A stretch of 14,809 nt of DNA from Actinomycetes bacterium (GCA_021790855.1 JAJYFP010000008.1:1-14809); one strand, 5' to 3'. Positions 1-8,326 are shown, numbered from the stretch's first letter. Made by a program: numbers and translations. Notes: generated from the letters alone by a model not told the origin.

Positions 1-893
1 AGAAGTCTCCGCACGCCATCTGCGTACCCGATTGGCACGGTGGCTACATAAGAGGAACGTCCAAGAGGACGCTTCAAGCCATACGAAACGGCCTCCCCTG
101 CATCTAGCCGGCGCACCGCAGATACTCGAGCCTTCAAAGAAAGAACGGGTTTCAATCCAGGCAAGTTAACATGCGAGCTTGGCAAGTATCCATAGAGCCC
201 TATTCCAGAACGTACTAGATCGTATCGTGCGTTAGGGTAGTTGATTCCTCCTGCAGTATTGGCTATGTGCAGAAGTTGAGGTCTTATGTTGAGGGTGGCC
301 AACATGGTAACAACCCGTTCGAACTTTGCCAGTTGGTCCAACGTCGGAGCTCTTCCGATCTCACCTTGATCCGCCATGGCAAAATGAGAACTCAGTCCCT
401 CAAAGAGGACGCCGCTGTCTTTAGCCAACTTGGCCAGCTCCAGCGCTTCGTCTTCTGTCACACCTAGTCGGTGCATTCCTGTGTCGACCTTTATATGTAT
501 GCGCGGTCTTGGAAAGATCCTTCCTCCGTTACTCAGACGCTCCCAAGCCGCCACCACCTCAACCAAGGCTCTAACATTGTAAACGCTAAGGGTCAGGTCA
601 TTGAGCAATGCCTCTTCAATGAACTCACGTTCTGGTTCCATAAAGACCAACACTTGTCCATCTATTCCGGCATCTCTAAGTTCCACTCCCTCTTCAACCG
701 TAGCAACACAGAAAGTTTGTATACCGGCCCGACGAGCCGTCTTTGCCACCTCAGCAGCACCGTGGCCGTATCCATTCGCCTTCACCACGGCAGCGAGCTC
801 AGCTGGATAGAAAGTTCTTTTCAACAAGGAGATATTATGTTTCAATGCCACGAGGTCAATCTCGGCCCACAGTGCCCTTGAGTGAAAAGCCAC
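1..893 (-). CDS. alr: alanine racemase (3' end beyond window)
   Basis: PLP-dependent cytosolic enzyme that interconverts L- and D-alanine and so supplies D-Ala for peptidoglycan. I translated 297 residues with no frameshift. They begin AFHSRALWAEIDLVAL; the PLP lysine is K38 in VVKANGYGHG. Further family motifs are KVDTGMHRLG, HFAMAD and HIANTAGG. The catalytic tyrosine is Y290 in PIGYADG, so both acid/base residues are present. About 70-80 C-terminal residues lie outside the window. The start is GTG at 893-891: AGGAG at 903-899 sits 5 bases upstream and an in-frame TGA at 908-906 rules out a longer protein. It follows nnr after 54 bases and is probably in the same transcript as nnr and acpS, a linkage common in Actinobacteria and Firmicutes. 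Confidence 0.97.
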   Translation of the reverse strand, partial: MAFHSRALWAEIDLVALKHNISLLKRTFYPAELAAVVKANGYGHGAAEVAKTARRAGIQTFCVATVEEGVELRDAGIDGQVLVFMEPEREFIEEALLNDLTLSVYNVRALVEVVAAWERLSNGGRIFPRPRIHIKVDTGMHRLGVTEDEALELAKLAKDSGVLFEGLSSHFAMADQGEIGRAPTLDQLAKFERVVTMLATLNIRPQLLHIANTAGGINYPNARYDLVRSGIGLYGYLPSSHVNLPGLKPVLSLKARVSAVRRLDAGEAVSYGLKRPLGRSSYVATVPIGYADGVRRL

Positions 894-947
894 CTTCGCT
901 CCTAATCAATCCCAATATCGCAAGATACCGCCAGCATTCCTTCCAGC

Positions 948-2369
948 CTAAATACTTTCTGAATCAACGTGCCATCTCTTGTTCAAACTCGATAACCACT
1001 TCGAACACGCATCTATGAGGTCAGAGGCCCTTATCGAGTATCCACCTAGATGACAAGAAGCACGACCATGAATATGGGCTCCCAAAGCCGCCGCGTAAGC
1101 AGGTTCAACTCCCCGTGCTAAAAGTCCTCCAATTATCCCCGACAATACGTCGCCCGTTCCCGCAACCGCAAGACGCGACGAACCTGAAGAGACAACATAA
1201 GTTACACCTTGTGGCGTAGCTACGATCGTCGGAGCACCTTTTAATAACACAATGGAACCAGTGATCAGTGCAGCCTGTCTCGTCAGGGCAACACGATCGG
1301 CACCACTTTTCACGACCAGCCCTGTCGACTCAAAGAAAGCGTTAAACTCCCCTTCGTGAGGAGTGATGACTATTGGAGCACGACGCCCCTGAGTCACCCG
1401 TTCTAAACGGGCAGGTTCACCCATGGCAAAGAGGCCATCGGCATCAAGAACGGCCGGTATCTCGCTATGGCTAAGCAGTCTTCTGATCAAATTCGACAGC
1501 TGCAGGCTGCGACCTAGTCCGGGTCCAATGACAATGGCCTTAAACCGTTTGGCGGACTCTATAACTGGCTCAGCCCAGAGACTCTCAAGGCCCACGCGCA
1601 CTATCTCGGGTGAAAGCGTCACACTTGGCACACCAGAAGAGAAGATTGGATAGTAAAGATGAACAATTCCCGATGCAATCCGATAGCTTGCCAGTGCTGC
1701 CAGTTCTGCAGCACCCATCATCGACTCAGACCCTGCCAAGGCGAACACGGAGTGGCTCCATTTATGATCTTGGGGGTTCGACGCCGGGAGTAAATCTATA
1801 ACGTCACTATCTTCAATCAAGGCAAGCGGAAGCTCATCTTGATAGAGATCGGAAAGAACAAGTTCAACCTTTCCAGCGAACTGCGGTCCTTGATTTTGAA
1901 GTAGTCCAGGCTTGAGCGCCCCTACCGTAACAGTAACATCGGCACGTTGGCACCCACCATGAATAGTTCCTAAATCCGGGTTAAGGCCTGATGGAACGTC
2001 AATCGCTAAAACGGGAATACTATCTGGAACTGTACGCGGCGTATAGTCTCGCCCAATTCCCACTCCAAAGACTCCATCGATATAAAGATCGACTCCTTCT
2101 ACATCTGACATAGACCTGTCCGTCAGTCCTTTTACAACTACCTTTACTCCTCGTTTTTCAAGTTGAAAGGCTGCAGCCTTGGCATCTGCTCCGTTGTTGC
2201 CCGGACCAGCATCGATTAAAACTCGCTTACCATAGCTGCCTCCAAGCATCTTTAGTGCAACCCTGGAGATCGCAAAGCCAACATTTTCGATGGTCGAGTT
2301 CAGCTCACCGCGCTCGGCGATCTTGTCGTCCAAGACGCGTACATCCGCCGAGTAAGCTATCTTTTTCAA
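948..2369 (-). CDS. nnr: bifunctional NAD(P)H-hydrate epimerase / ADP-dependent dehydratase
   Basis: Repairs damaged NADHX/NADPHX. The N-terminal NnrE (YjeF_N) domain epimerises the hydrate; the C-terminal NnrD (ribokinase-like) domain dehydrates it. At 473 aa it is slightly shorter than the roughly 500 aa usual for fused proteins. Epimerase motifs: GPGNNGADA at residues 55-63, D98 in IDGVFGVG, AIDVPSGL at 122-129, GALKPGLL. Dehydratase motifs: VIGPGLGRS, VLDADGLF, VITPHEGEF, VLLKGAPT and the catalytic D407 in GTGDVLSG. The start is TTG at 2369-2367, 6 bases after a GGGGG that can act as ribosome binding site; no ATG or GTG gives a better fit. The nucleotide loop reads GADA where most family members have GGDG. 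It lies 40 bases after acpS and 54 before alr, a typical acpS-nnr-alr cluster. Confidence 0.95.
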   Translation of the reverse strand: MKKIAYSADVRVLDDKIAERGELNSTIENVGFAISRVALKMLGGSYGKRVLIDAGPGNNGADAKAAAFQLEKRGVKVVVKGLTDRSMSDVEGVDLYIDGVFGVGIGRDYTPRTVPDSIPVLAIDVPSGLNPDLGTIHGGCQRADVTVTVGALKPGLLQNQGPQFAGKVELVLSDLYQDELPLALIEDSDVIDLLPASNPQDHKWSHSVFALAGSESMMGAAELAALASYRIASGIVHLYYPIFSSGVPSVTLSPEIVRVGLESLWAEPVIESAKRFKAIVIGPGLGRSLQLSNLIRRLLSHSEIPAVLDADGLFAMGEPARLERVTQGRRAPIVITPHEGEFNAFFESTGLVVKSGADRVALTRQAALITGSIVLLKGAPTIVATPQGVTYVVSSGSSRLAVAGTGDVLSGIIGGLLARGVEPAYAAALGAHIHGRASCHLGGYSIRASDLIDACSKWLSSLNKRWHVDSESI

Positions 2370-2409
2370 AGGTTGCCCCCAAAGCTATAGATCCCTTTAA
2401 CTAGTTAGG

Positions 2410-2787
2410 CTAGTCTTCAATGATACCGACAACCATGGCCATGGCCATGGTTTCAGAGTGTGACAGCGAAACATCAAGATCTTTCAGGCCTAACTCTACC
2501 GCCAACCTAGCAGCGCTCCCTGTAAGTTCAATCTTTGGACGCTGCATCGGTTCACGCACGACGACGATGTCACGAAAGTTTATTGATCCAATACCTCTAC
2601 CTAACAACTTCATCACCGCCTCTTTGGCACAGAATCGCGCAGCAAGATAAGGAGTGGGATCTGCATGTGCGCGGGCATACCTGGTCTCCGTTGGATCGAA
2701 GAGACGTTCCAAGAGGCGCGGTCTTCTCTCCAACACCGCGCCCATGCGAGAAAGTTCAATAATATCTGTGCCACAAAGAACTCTCAC
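2410..2787 (-). CDS. acpS: holo-[acyl-carrier-protein] synthase
   Basis: Transfers 4'-phosphopantetheine from CoA to the serine of acyl carrier protein, activating it for fatty-acid synthesis. The family motifs are clear: GTDIIELSR at residues 6-14 (metal ligand D8), FDPTETRYA, AARFCAKEAVMK with the metal ligand E56, and DVSLSHSETMAMAMV at the C terminus. The chosen GTG at 2787-2785 gives 125 aa, the normal size, and puts the conserved GTD motif right at the N terminus, as in known AcpS proteins. An open frame continues upstream to 2889 but would overlap the end of the LysR gene and add 34 unrelated residues. No strong ribosome binding site precedes the GTG (GGGCG lies about 13 bases upstream), so translation may be coupled to the regulator, which stops 43 bases earlier. 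Confidence 0.93.
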   Translation of the reverse strand: MRVLCGTDIIELSRMGAVLERRPRLLERLFDPTETRYARAHADPTPYLAARFCAKEAVMKLLGRGIGSINFRDIVVVREPMQRPKIELTGSAARLAVELGLKDLDVSLSHSETMAMAMVVGIIED

Positions 2788-2830
2788 TGCCAGTTCAAAT
2801 CGCCCTTCATTCAGAAAGTATCTATAATCC

Positions 2831-3745
2831 TTACGCTTTGGTAACCACAAGCTGGTAAAAAGAACGCGCAGGAATGGAAAGCTCGTCAAAGGGTCTTGAA
2901 ATTATGCGAAAATCCCGCGTTATTCTGCCCAGTTCTTTGATCGTAGCCACTTTGAGCAGACCATCTTGAACTTCACGTCCAACAGCCAAGGAGGAAACGA
3001 AACCGACACCAAGCCCGGCGACCAGAGCTTCCTTCACGGCCTCGCCTCCGGCGAGTTCGAACACGGTCCGAGGGAAGATTCCAGCTTTTATCATCGCCGC
3101 CTCTACCGTCGAACGAACCCCTGAGCCATTTTCCCTCCACACCATGGGAAGGTGTTCTATCTCGGCGTAAGAGATCTCCGTGGAGCTGAAATCCCAAAGA
3201 GTTGGCGAACTCGCCAAAACAAGCTCATCTCCACCCACGACCCGCTCTACCAACTCCTTGGAGTGAGAGTACTCTGGAGATTCGATCAGACCAACCTCCA
3301 TCTCGCCGTTGTCCAAAGAAGACACGACAAGTTCAGAGTTTGTAGATCGAGCGGACACGCGCACGCCAGGATAGGCTCTACGAAACTTGATCAACCAACT
3401 GGGGAGCACATGTGCTGCCACTGTGTTTGAAGCCGCTACCGACAACACGCCTGCCTCACCTTTTTCCAGTGAACTCAGGTATTCCATTACTCCTCTGTAA
3501 CCACGGAGCAAAGGCGCCGATTCTCGTGCGAGTTCACGACCGGCGCTCGTCAGTGTCACGCCATGTCCTGATCTTTCATGAAGGCGCTCGCCAACCGCCT
3601 GAGAAAGGGCCTTCAGCTGCTGAGACACGGCTGGTTGCGATATACCAAGTAGGGACGCCGCCTCTGACAGGTTCTCGGTCTCAGCAACTACGACCAAGGT
3701 AACGAGATAGTCAGAACTCACTCTCTGGAGCCTATGTAACGTCAT
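2831..3745 (-). CDS. LysR-family transcriptional regulator
   Basis: DNA-binding regulator with an N-terminal winged helix-turn-helix (AASLLGISQPAVSQQLKAL) and a C-terminal periplasmic-binding-like effector domain. The effector domain contains WRENGSGVRSTVE and GEAVKEALVAGLGVGFVSS, a pattern typical of the CbbR/CysL/YeiE branch, in which GSG-R and the glycine-rich loop line the ligand pocket. The ligand cannot be told from sequence. The ATG at 3745 gives 304 aa and places the helix-turn-helix at the usual distance from the N terminus; AAAGGG lies about 10 bases upstream. An in-frame GTG at 3784 would add 13 residues, but it has no ribosome binding site and lies only about 5 bases from the predicted transcription start. 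It diverges from the glycosyltransferase gene and precedes acpS-nnr-alr on the same strand, so either set could be its target. Confidence 0.93.
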   Translation of the reverse strand: MTLHRLQRVSSDYLVTLVVVAETENLSEAASLLGISQPAVSQQLKALSQAVGERLHERSGHGVTLTSAGRELARESAPLLRGYRGVMEYLSSLEKGEAGVLSVAASNTVAAHVLPSWLIKFRRAYPGVRVSARSTNSELVVSSLDNGEMEVGLIESPEYSHSKELVERVVGGDELVLASSPTLWDFSSTEISYAEIEHLPMVWRENGSGVRSTVEAAMIKAGIFPRTVFELAGGEAVKEALVAGLGVGFVSSLAVGREVQDGLLKVATIKELGRITRDFRIISRPFDELSIPARSFYQLVVTKA

Positions 3746-3795
3746 GGGCCGCTGACCCTTTACTGATTGTGCTAAATTCACCACAACTACTATCT

Positions 3796-3824
3796 ACTAT
3801 AAAAAAACTTGGGTTGATGGACAA
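3796..3824 (-). promoter_or_regulatory. predicted sigma70-type promoter of the LysR gene
   Basis: On the minus strand TTGTCC (3824-3819) and TATAGT (3801-3796) are separated by 17 bases that include a T7 run. Each hexamer differs little from consensus and the spacing is ideal. The transcript would start near 3789, giving a leader of about 45 bases before the ATG at 3745. This is the best promoter match in the intergenic region; it is prediction only. Confidence 0.55.
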
Positions 3825-3867
3825 TAATAAAATAATTTCTTCGTCAGTGTCAAATTTATGGCATCGT

Positions 3868-3897
3868 TTGAGTAACTTTCAGCAACTTCCATATACT
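3868..3897 (+). promoter_or_regulatory. possible promoter of the glycosyltransferase gene
   Basis: TTGAGT (3868-3873) and TATACT (3892-3897) are separated by 18 bases on the plus strand. The -10 is good and the -35 is moderate. A start near 3904 would leave a leader of about 145-220 bases before the gene. It lies about 45 bases from the LysR promoter in the opposite direction, the usual geometry for LysR control of a divergent gene. Confidence 0.35.
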
Positions 3898-4123
3898 TTA
3901 ATATCTTTTCGTAGTGACGAAAATTTACTCAGCATCCAGGCCTTCTCACAGAGACCTCGCCATAGCAAAAGCGTGAGACTACGAATCTAACATCAATTTC
4001 ATCGCGATCCGATATCTTGGTGAAGCGCTCGCGTGGATACCGTGTGGGGTGAAAATCGTCTCATCTATACGTTGGAAGGATTCAAGGGCACAAAATACCA
4101 CCCTTGCCGTTAGAGTTTCATCC

Positions 4124-5143
4124 GTGCGCATCGCCTTTGTATCCACTGAACTTCTACCAATCTATGCCCAGGGAGCCCTTGAGCGACTTGTAGTTGGCTG
4201 GGCACAGACAATTAGTGAAAAACACGACGTCGTTCTGGTGTCGGTGTCTCCGACGATCAAAGAAGAGATAACACATATAGGCAGAGTTCCGCATCTTTTC
4301 GCGACGAGCTATAAGGCACTGTCTAAACTCTGCAAAGAGCACCACATTGAACTTTGCGTCTTGAACAATCGCCCTGGCTGGCTCGGTGCGATAGACGTCA
4401 AAGGCGCTGTTATCCTCCATAACTTTCCAAGCGCGTGGGAGACAGATCAGTTTCCAGTTGAGAGTATCTCACCAAATTCGAGGTTCGTCGCACTCTCGCA
4501 CTCGCTCTGTGCACAAGCCAAAAAAACTCTGGCCCTAAGAGATGAGCAGATTAGCCACGTCTACCCCTATCTGGCCCCCGCTTTCTTGAAGACCACCACT
4601 TTTCGTCGCACCCAAAGCACAAACAAAACTCGCTATCTCTTTCCCAACCGACTCATGTATAAAAAAGGAGTGTGGGCTTTACTCGATGCGCTCGACCTAA
4701 TACCCGAAGCAGAGATTCATGTCGATATAACCTTCAGTCCTTCAGCACACATTAAAGATCGAGACTTTGCCCAAAAAGTACTCGCTCGAGTCAACAAATC
4801 AGTAAATGCAAGAGTGATAGCGCCTTTGACAACTCCAGAGGAGGTTTCTCACACCATGAGCCTGTACGACGGAGTCTTGATGCCATCGGTAGAACCAGAA
4901 GGCTTCGGATTAGTCGCCTTTGAAGCTTTAGCCTTAGGTATACCTGTGATCACCTCCGGTCTTGGCGGTCTCTCTCAAGCGGTAGAGCTTGGAGCAACGT
5001 CAGTCGACCCTCTGCACACACCGAGTTTTGCTCGGAACCTTCTCGAACTGGGCAGTCTGCCCACCGACATCAATTCGGACTTCATAGTAAATACCTTCAA
5101 TGTCAAGCGGTCTGCCAAAGCTCTGCTGGAACTATTGCTATAG
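4124..5143 (+). CDS. GT4-family glycosyltransferase (GT-B fold)
   Basis: Likely a retaining sugar transferase acting at the cytosolic face on a cell-surface glycan; donor and acceptor cannot be read from sequence. The N-terminal Rossmann half starts VRIAFVSTELLP and continues GALERLVVGWAQ, like the acceptor-binding start of GT4 enzymes. The C-terminal half has FPNRLMYKKGVWALLDAL, then MPSVEPEGFGLVAFEALA with the E-x7-E pair (E259 and E267), then GIPVITSGLGGL, the nucleotide-sugar site. No membrane segment or signal peptide is visible. I chose the GTG at 4124 (339 aa) because it puts the first beta strand at the N terminus; an in-frame GTG at 4049 would add 25 residues. Neither start has a good ribosome binding site. 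It is the only plus-strand gene here, convergent with glmS (2 bases between stops) and divergent from the LysR gene. Confidence 0.85.
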   Translation: MRIAFVSTELLPIYAQGALERLVVGWAQTISEKHDVVLVSVSPTIKEEITHIGRVPHLFATSYKALSKLCKEHHIELCVLNNRPGWLGAIDVKGAVILHNFPSAWETDQFPVESISPNSRFVALSHSLCAQAKKTLALRDEQISHVYPYLAPAFLKTTTFRRTQSTNKTRYLFPNRLMYKKGVWALLDALDLIPEAEIHVDITFSPSAHIKDRDFAQKVLARVNKSVNARVIAPLTTPEEVSHTMSLYDGVLMPSVEPEGFGLVAFEALALGIPVITSGLGGLSQAVELGATSVDPLHTPSFARNLLELGSLPTDINSDFIVNTFNVKRSAKALLELLL

Positions 5144-5145
5144 CA

Positions 5146-6978
5146 TCACTCAACAGTAACTGTCTTCGCCAGATTCCGTGGTCGGTCGGGATCTAATCCC
5201 CTCGACACAGAGATGTAGTGAGCCATGACTTGAAGCGGTACCACATCAACCATAGGAGAGAACAACTGATGCACTCGAGGAACTAAAAATACCTCATCCC
5301 CTCGCAGCTTGGAATCTACCGGAGCCTCGTTGGCAACGATTACTACCTTCGCTCCCCGAGCTCTAACTTCTTCCACATTGGCCAGTAGTTTCTCATAAAG
5401 AGCACTCTTGGACGCGATCGCCACGACAACTGCTTTATCATCGATCATTGCTATCGGACCGTGTTTTAGCTCTCCTGCTGGGTACCCTTCGGAGGGAGTA
5501 TAGGTAATCTCCTTTAACTTGAGCGCACCTTCTAGCGCTACCGGATATCCAACATTCCTGCCGATGAAGTAAAATCTTTCATAACCCAGGAGCGTTTGTG
5601 TCGTCTTCTCATAGTCCGATATGGACGAGATGGCCTCACTGAGTGCATTAGGCACATCATTTAGCTTGGCGATCAGTTCCTGCACCTCTGAAGGGAACAG
5701 CGTGCGTTTTAGGTCGGCAAGATACAGCGCCAAGATCTCAAGCGCGCCGATTTGAGCAACAAACGTCTTGGTGGACGCCACAGATATCTCTGGGCCGGCT
5801 CGAGTATACAACACAGCGTCAGCCATCCTCGCCATGGATGATCCTACGACGTTGGAGATGACCAAGGTTCGAGCTCCAGAGGCTCTAGCTTCGGACAACG
5901 CCATCATTGTATCCAAAGTTTCGCCAGATTGCGACACGCCCACAACCAAAGTAGTCGGACTTAGAACAGGATCTCGATAACGAAACTCCGAAGACACCTC
6001 AATCTCAACGGGCACACGTACAAAGTGTTCAAGGGCATATCTGGCGACCATGCCGGCGTGCAACGAAGTGCCACAACCCACAATCACAATCTTTTGAACA
6101 GTCTTTAACTCTTCTGGCGATATCTTGAGCTCATCTAAGGAGATTACTCCAACTTTATCCACTCGACCAGCAAGGGTGTCTCTCAAGGCTCGCGGCTGCT
6201 CATCTATCTCTTTTGACATGAAGTCCGAGTATCCACCCACATCAACCTTAGAAATATCCCAGTCGACCTCAAGAACCTCCGGAACTGGCTCTAAGACTAC
6301 CTTTCCACGTCTTACGCTCCCGGTAATCAAGGTATCCTCAGGCACCGAGAAGTATGTGGTCACACTGTCCAACAAGGCTGGAACATCTGAAGCTACGAAA
6401 AGATTGTCGAGATCTGTTCCAATCACCAAAGGTGCCATACGTCTCATCATATACAGCGAGTCCGGTTCTTTCAGATTCAAGACAACCACCGCCATGGAAC
6501 CTTCTAGTTCTTCGAAAGCCTCCGAGACGGCCTGGTGGACATCGTTATTTAGACGAAAACGTTCTTCGACTAGATGAACTATCACCTCAGTATCGGTGTC
6601 GGATGCGAACTCATGACCTAATTTCAAAAGTCGTTCCCGAATCTCTTTATAGTTCTCGACTATACCGTTGTGAACTACTGCGAACTGATTCGAGCAGTCA
6701 AGATGAGGGTGAGCATTGATCTCAGATGGTCGTCCATGGGTAGCCCATCTCGTGTGTCCCATAGCTGCAGAGACCTTTTCGACCTCTTTGGCATTCACCC
6801 AGTCATCCAAGAGCGCTACTGAAGAGGTATCTTGAGAGATTCGCTTTACCTCGAACCCAACATTGGATGCCAAAACCATGCCAGCAGAGTCGTACCCTCG
6901 GTATTCAAGCCGCTTCAAACCATCTACGACCGCTCGCGCGGTCGCTTTGTCTCCAACGATTCCAACGATTCCGCACAC
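5146..6978 (-). CDS. glmS: glutamine--fructose-6-phosphate aminotransferase (isomerising)
   Basis: Converts fructose-6-phosphate and glutamine to glucosamine-6-phosphate, the first committed step to UDP-GlcNAc. At 610 aa it has normal length. The N-terminal glutaminase domain begins MCGIVGIVGD, with nucleophile C2 exposed after removal of Met, then GHTRWATHG and HNGIVENY. Two SIS isomerase domains follow, with VGCGTSLHAG, SQSGETLDT, ASTKTFVAQ and GELKHGP at 502-508. The C terminus ends PRNLAKTVTVE, which carries the conserved active-site lysine (K605). The start is GTG at 6978 with GAGG 8 bases upstream, and is fixed by the obligatory Cys2. It follows glmM by 10 bases, so translational coupling is likely. 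There is no room for a glmS ribozyme in the leader. Confidence 0.98.
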   Translation of the reverse strand: MCGIVGIVGDKATARAVVDGLKRLEYRGYDSAGMVLASNVGFEVKRISQDTSSVALLDDWVNAKEVEKVSAAMGHTRWATHGRPSEINAHPHLDCSNQFAVVHNGIVENYKEIRERLLKLGHEFASDTDTEVIVHLVEERFRLNNDVHQAVSEAFEELEGSMAVVVLNLKEPDSLYMMRRMAPLVIGTDLDNLFVASDVPALLDSVTTYFSVPEDTLITGSVRRGKVVLEPVPEVLEVDWDISKVDVGGYSDFMSKEIDEQPRALRDTLAGRVDKVGVISLDELKISPEELKTVQKIVIVGCGTSLHAGMVARYALEHFVRVPVEIEVSSEFRYRDPVLSPTTLVVGVSQSGETLDTMMALSEARASGARTLVISNVVGSSMARMADAVLYTRAGPEISVASTKTFVAQIGALEILALYLADLKRTLFPSEVQELIAKLNDVPNALSEAISSISDYEKTTQTLLGYERFYFIGRNVGYPVALEGALKLKEITYTPSEGYPAGELKHGPIAMIDDKAVVVAIASKSALYEKLLANVEEVRARGAKVVIVANEAPVDSKLRGDEVFLVPRVHQLFSPMVDVVPLQVMAHYISVSRGLDPDRPRNLAKTVTVE

Positions 6979-6988
6979 TTTGACCGCC

Positions 6989-8323
6989 TCATTCTTTCGT
7001 TACGGAACTAATGATCTCCTCAATCTGAAGAGCCAGCTCGTCTGCTAGTTCCTGAGTTAAAGCCTCGACCATTACACGAACCACTGGTTCGGTGCCCGAA
7101 GGTCTAACTAATACTCTACCTCGATCACCCAAGGCACCAGAGAGGTTAGATATTGCATCTGCCACTTCTGGCAGGCCAAGAATCTCCTTACCTCCTTTTA
7201 CTGGAAGGTTCTTCAGCACCTGGGGGTATCTTTTGAATGACCCCTCAAGGAGATCGGAGAAACTCGCTTGTTTTCTTCCAATTAGTTCCAGTAGCAACGC
7301 AGCGCTAAGCAGACCATCCCCTGTGGTAGCATACTGAGAAAATATGATATGGCCTGACTGCTCTCCACCTAGAGTCAAGGCATGCTCTTCCATTGCTTCA
7401 AGAACATATCTGTCACCAACATTTGTCCTGAAACAGCGAATACCCTTTTCTTGTAAGTAGAGTTCCAGTCCCATATTGCTCATGACTGTGATCGCCAGTG
7501 CATCTTTGGCTAAAACCCCACGTTCTGCCATGTCCAGCGCAAAAAGAGCAAGAAGATTGTCACCGTCGACTACCTCACCCATATTCGATACCGCGATCAA
7601 ACGGTCAGCATCGCCGTCAAAAGCCAGACCGATGTCCGCACCGCTCTCTTGCACAAGGTGAGCCAAACGCTGAGGAGCCGTAGAACCAACGTCTAGATTT
7701 ATGTTATAGCCATCGGGGTCGTTTCCTAAAGACCCCACGACCTTGCAACCTAGTGCTTCTAGTAAATGCTGAGCTATTGGATACGAGGCGCCGTTAGCAA
7801 AGTCTACGGCCACTTTGATATCTTTTGTAAAGGCCCCCTGCACTACTTCGATAACGTGATCTATATAAGCCCTGGAAAGGTCTTGAGAGACAATCGCCCC
7901 AACATCAGAGGATCGTTCTCGCACCCCCGATGACCCAACTTCGATCAAGAGTCTCTCTAAGTCACGTTCCTCTTGGTCAGACAGCTTTCTTCCACCAGCA
8001 CCGAAGATCTTGATTCCATTATCAAAAAATGGATTATGAGAGGCAGAGATCACAGCTCCGGGAACTCCAAGACTTGAGCAAAGAAACGCCAAAGAACCTG
8101 TCGGCATAACACCGACGTCGATAACGTTCCCACCTCCAGAAGCCAGGCCCGCTCCCAGCGCCGCAGACAACATGGTTCCAGATATCCTGGTATCCCTGGC
8201 GATCAAAACATCGGACTTTGATCCGACGATACTCATGTACGCAACGCCAAGAGCCAAAGCAAGCTCCGGAGTTAACTCCGCGTTTGCAACTCCTCTAATA
8301 CCGTCGGTACCAAACGAAATCAC
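6989..8323 (-). CDS. glmM: phosphoglucosamine mutase
   Basis: Interconverts glucosamine-6-phosphate and glucosamine-1-phosphate, acting directly after GlmS on the path to UDP-GlcNAc. At 444 aa it matches the family length. Four domains are marked by FGTDGIRGVAN at the N terminus, SASHNP with the phosphorylated S95, the magnesium loop DGDADR with D236, D238 and D240, and RPSGTEP at 407-413 for phosphate binding. The start is GTG at 8323, only 3 bases after the rpsI stop (TAA CTT GTG), with no strong ribosome binding site, so it is probably read by ribosomes finishing rpsI. Linkage of glmM to rplM-rpsI is usual in Actinobacteria and ties wall-precursor supply to ribosome synthesis. Confidence 0.98.
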   Translation of the reverse strand: MISFGTDGIRGVANAELTPELALALGVAYMSIVGSKSDVLIARDTRISGTMLSAALGAGLASGGGNVIDVGVMPTGSLAFLCSSLGVPGAVISASHNPFFDNGIKIFGAGGRKLSDQEERDLERLLIEVGSSGVRERSSDVGAIVSQDLSRAYIDHVIEVVQGAFTKDIKVAVDFANGASYPIAQHLLEALGCKVVGSLGNDPDGYNINLDVGSTAPQRLAHLVQESGADIGLAFDGDADRLIAVSNMGEVVDGDNLLALFALDMAERGVLAKDALAITVMSNMGLELYLQEKGIRCFRTNVGDRYVLEAMEEHALTLGGEQSGHIIFSQYATTGDGLLSAALLLELIGRKQASFSDLLEGSFKRYPQVLKNLPVKGGKEILGLPEVADAISNLSGALGDRGRVLVRPSGTEPVVRVMVEALTQELADELALQIEEIISSVTKE

Positions 8324-8326
8324 AAG

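Larger units (their letters stand above)
3746..4123. other. divergent intergenic region between the LysR and glycosyltransferase genes
   Basis: This is the longest stretch in the window without an assigned gene. Positions 3785-3910 are strongly AT-rich and carry the two divergent promoter candidates. Positions 3911-4048 have ordinary composition and show no tRNA fold, riboswitch or conserved small gene that I can recognise. Positions 4049-4123 are open in the glycosyltransferase frame and may be an N-terminal extension. I looked for a T-N11-A LysR operator and found no dyad convincing enough to mark. Confidence 0.7.

Noticed and set aside
471..881. Plus-strand open frame of 136 codons opposite alr.
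   Set aside because: Lies wholly antisense to a well-supported alr frame and has no recognisable protein character.
2433..2450. CCATGG repeated three times in tandem at the end of acpS.
   Set aside because: It encodes AMAMV within the conserved AcpS C-terminal strand, so protein constraint and codon choice explain it.
3769..3990. Plus-strand 73-codon frame in the LysR-glycosyltransferase gap.
   Set aside because: Starts inside the LysR promoter region, no ribosome binding site, no family resemblance; more likely regulatory DNA.
6125..6719. Two overlapping plus-strand open frames of 121-150 codons opposite glmS.
   Set aside because: Antisense shadows of glmS; low-complexity Ser/Arg/Thr-rich translations and no ribosome binding site.
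6953..6973. Tandem TCCAACGAT repeat at the start of glmS.
   Set aside because: Encodes GIVGIVG, close to the conserved GlmS N terminus (CGIVGYIG); no need for another explanation.
6979..6988. Possible glmS ribozyme before glmS.
   Set aside because: The gap is 10 bases; there is no space for the ribozyme core.
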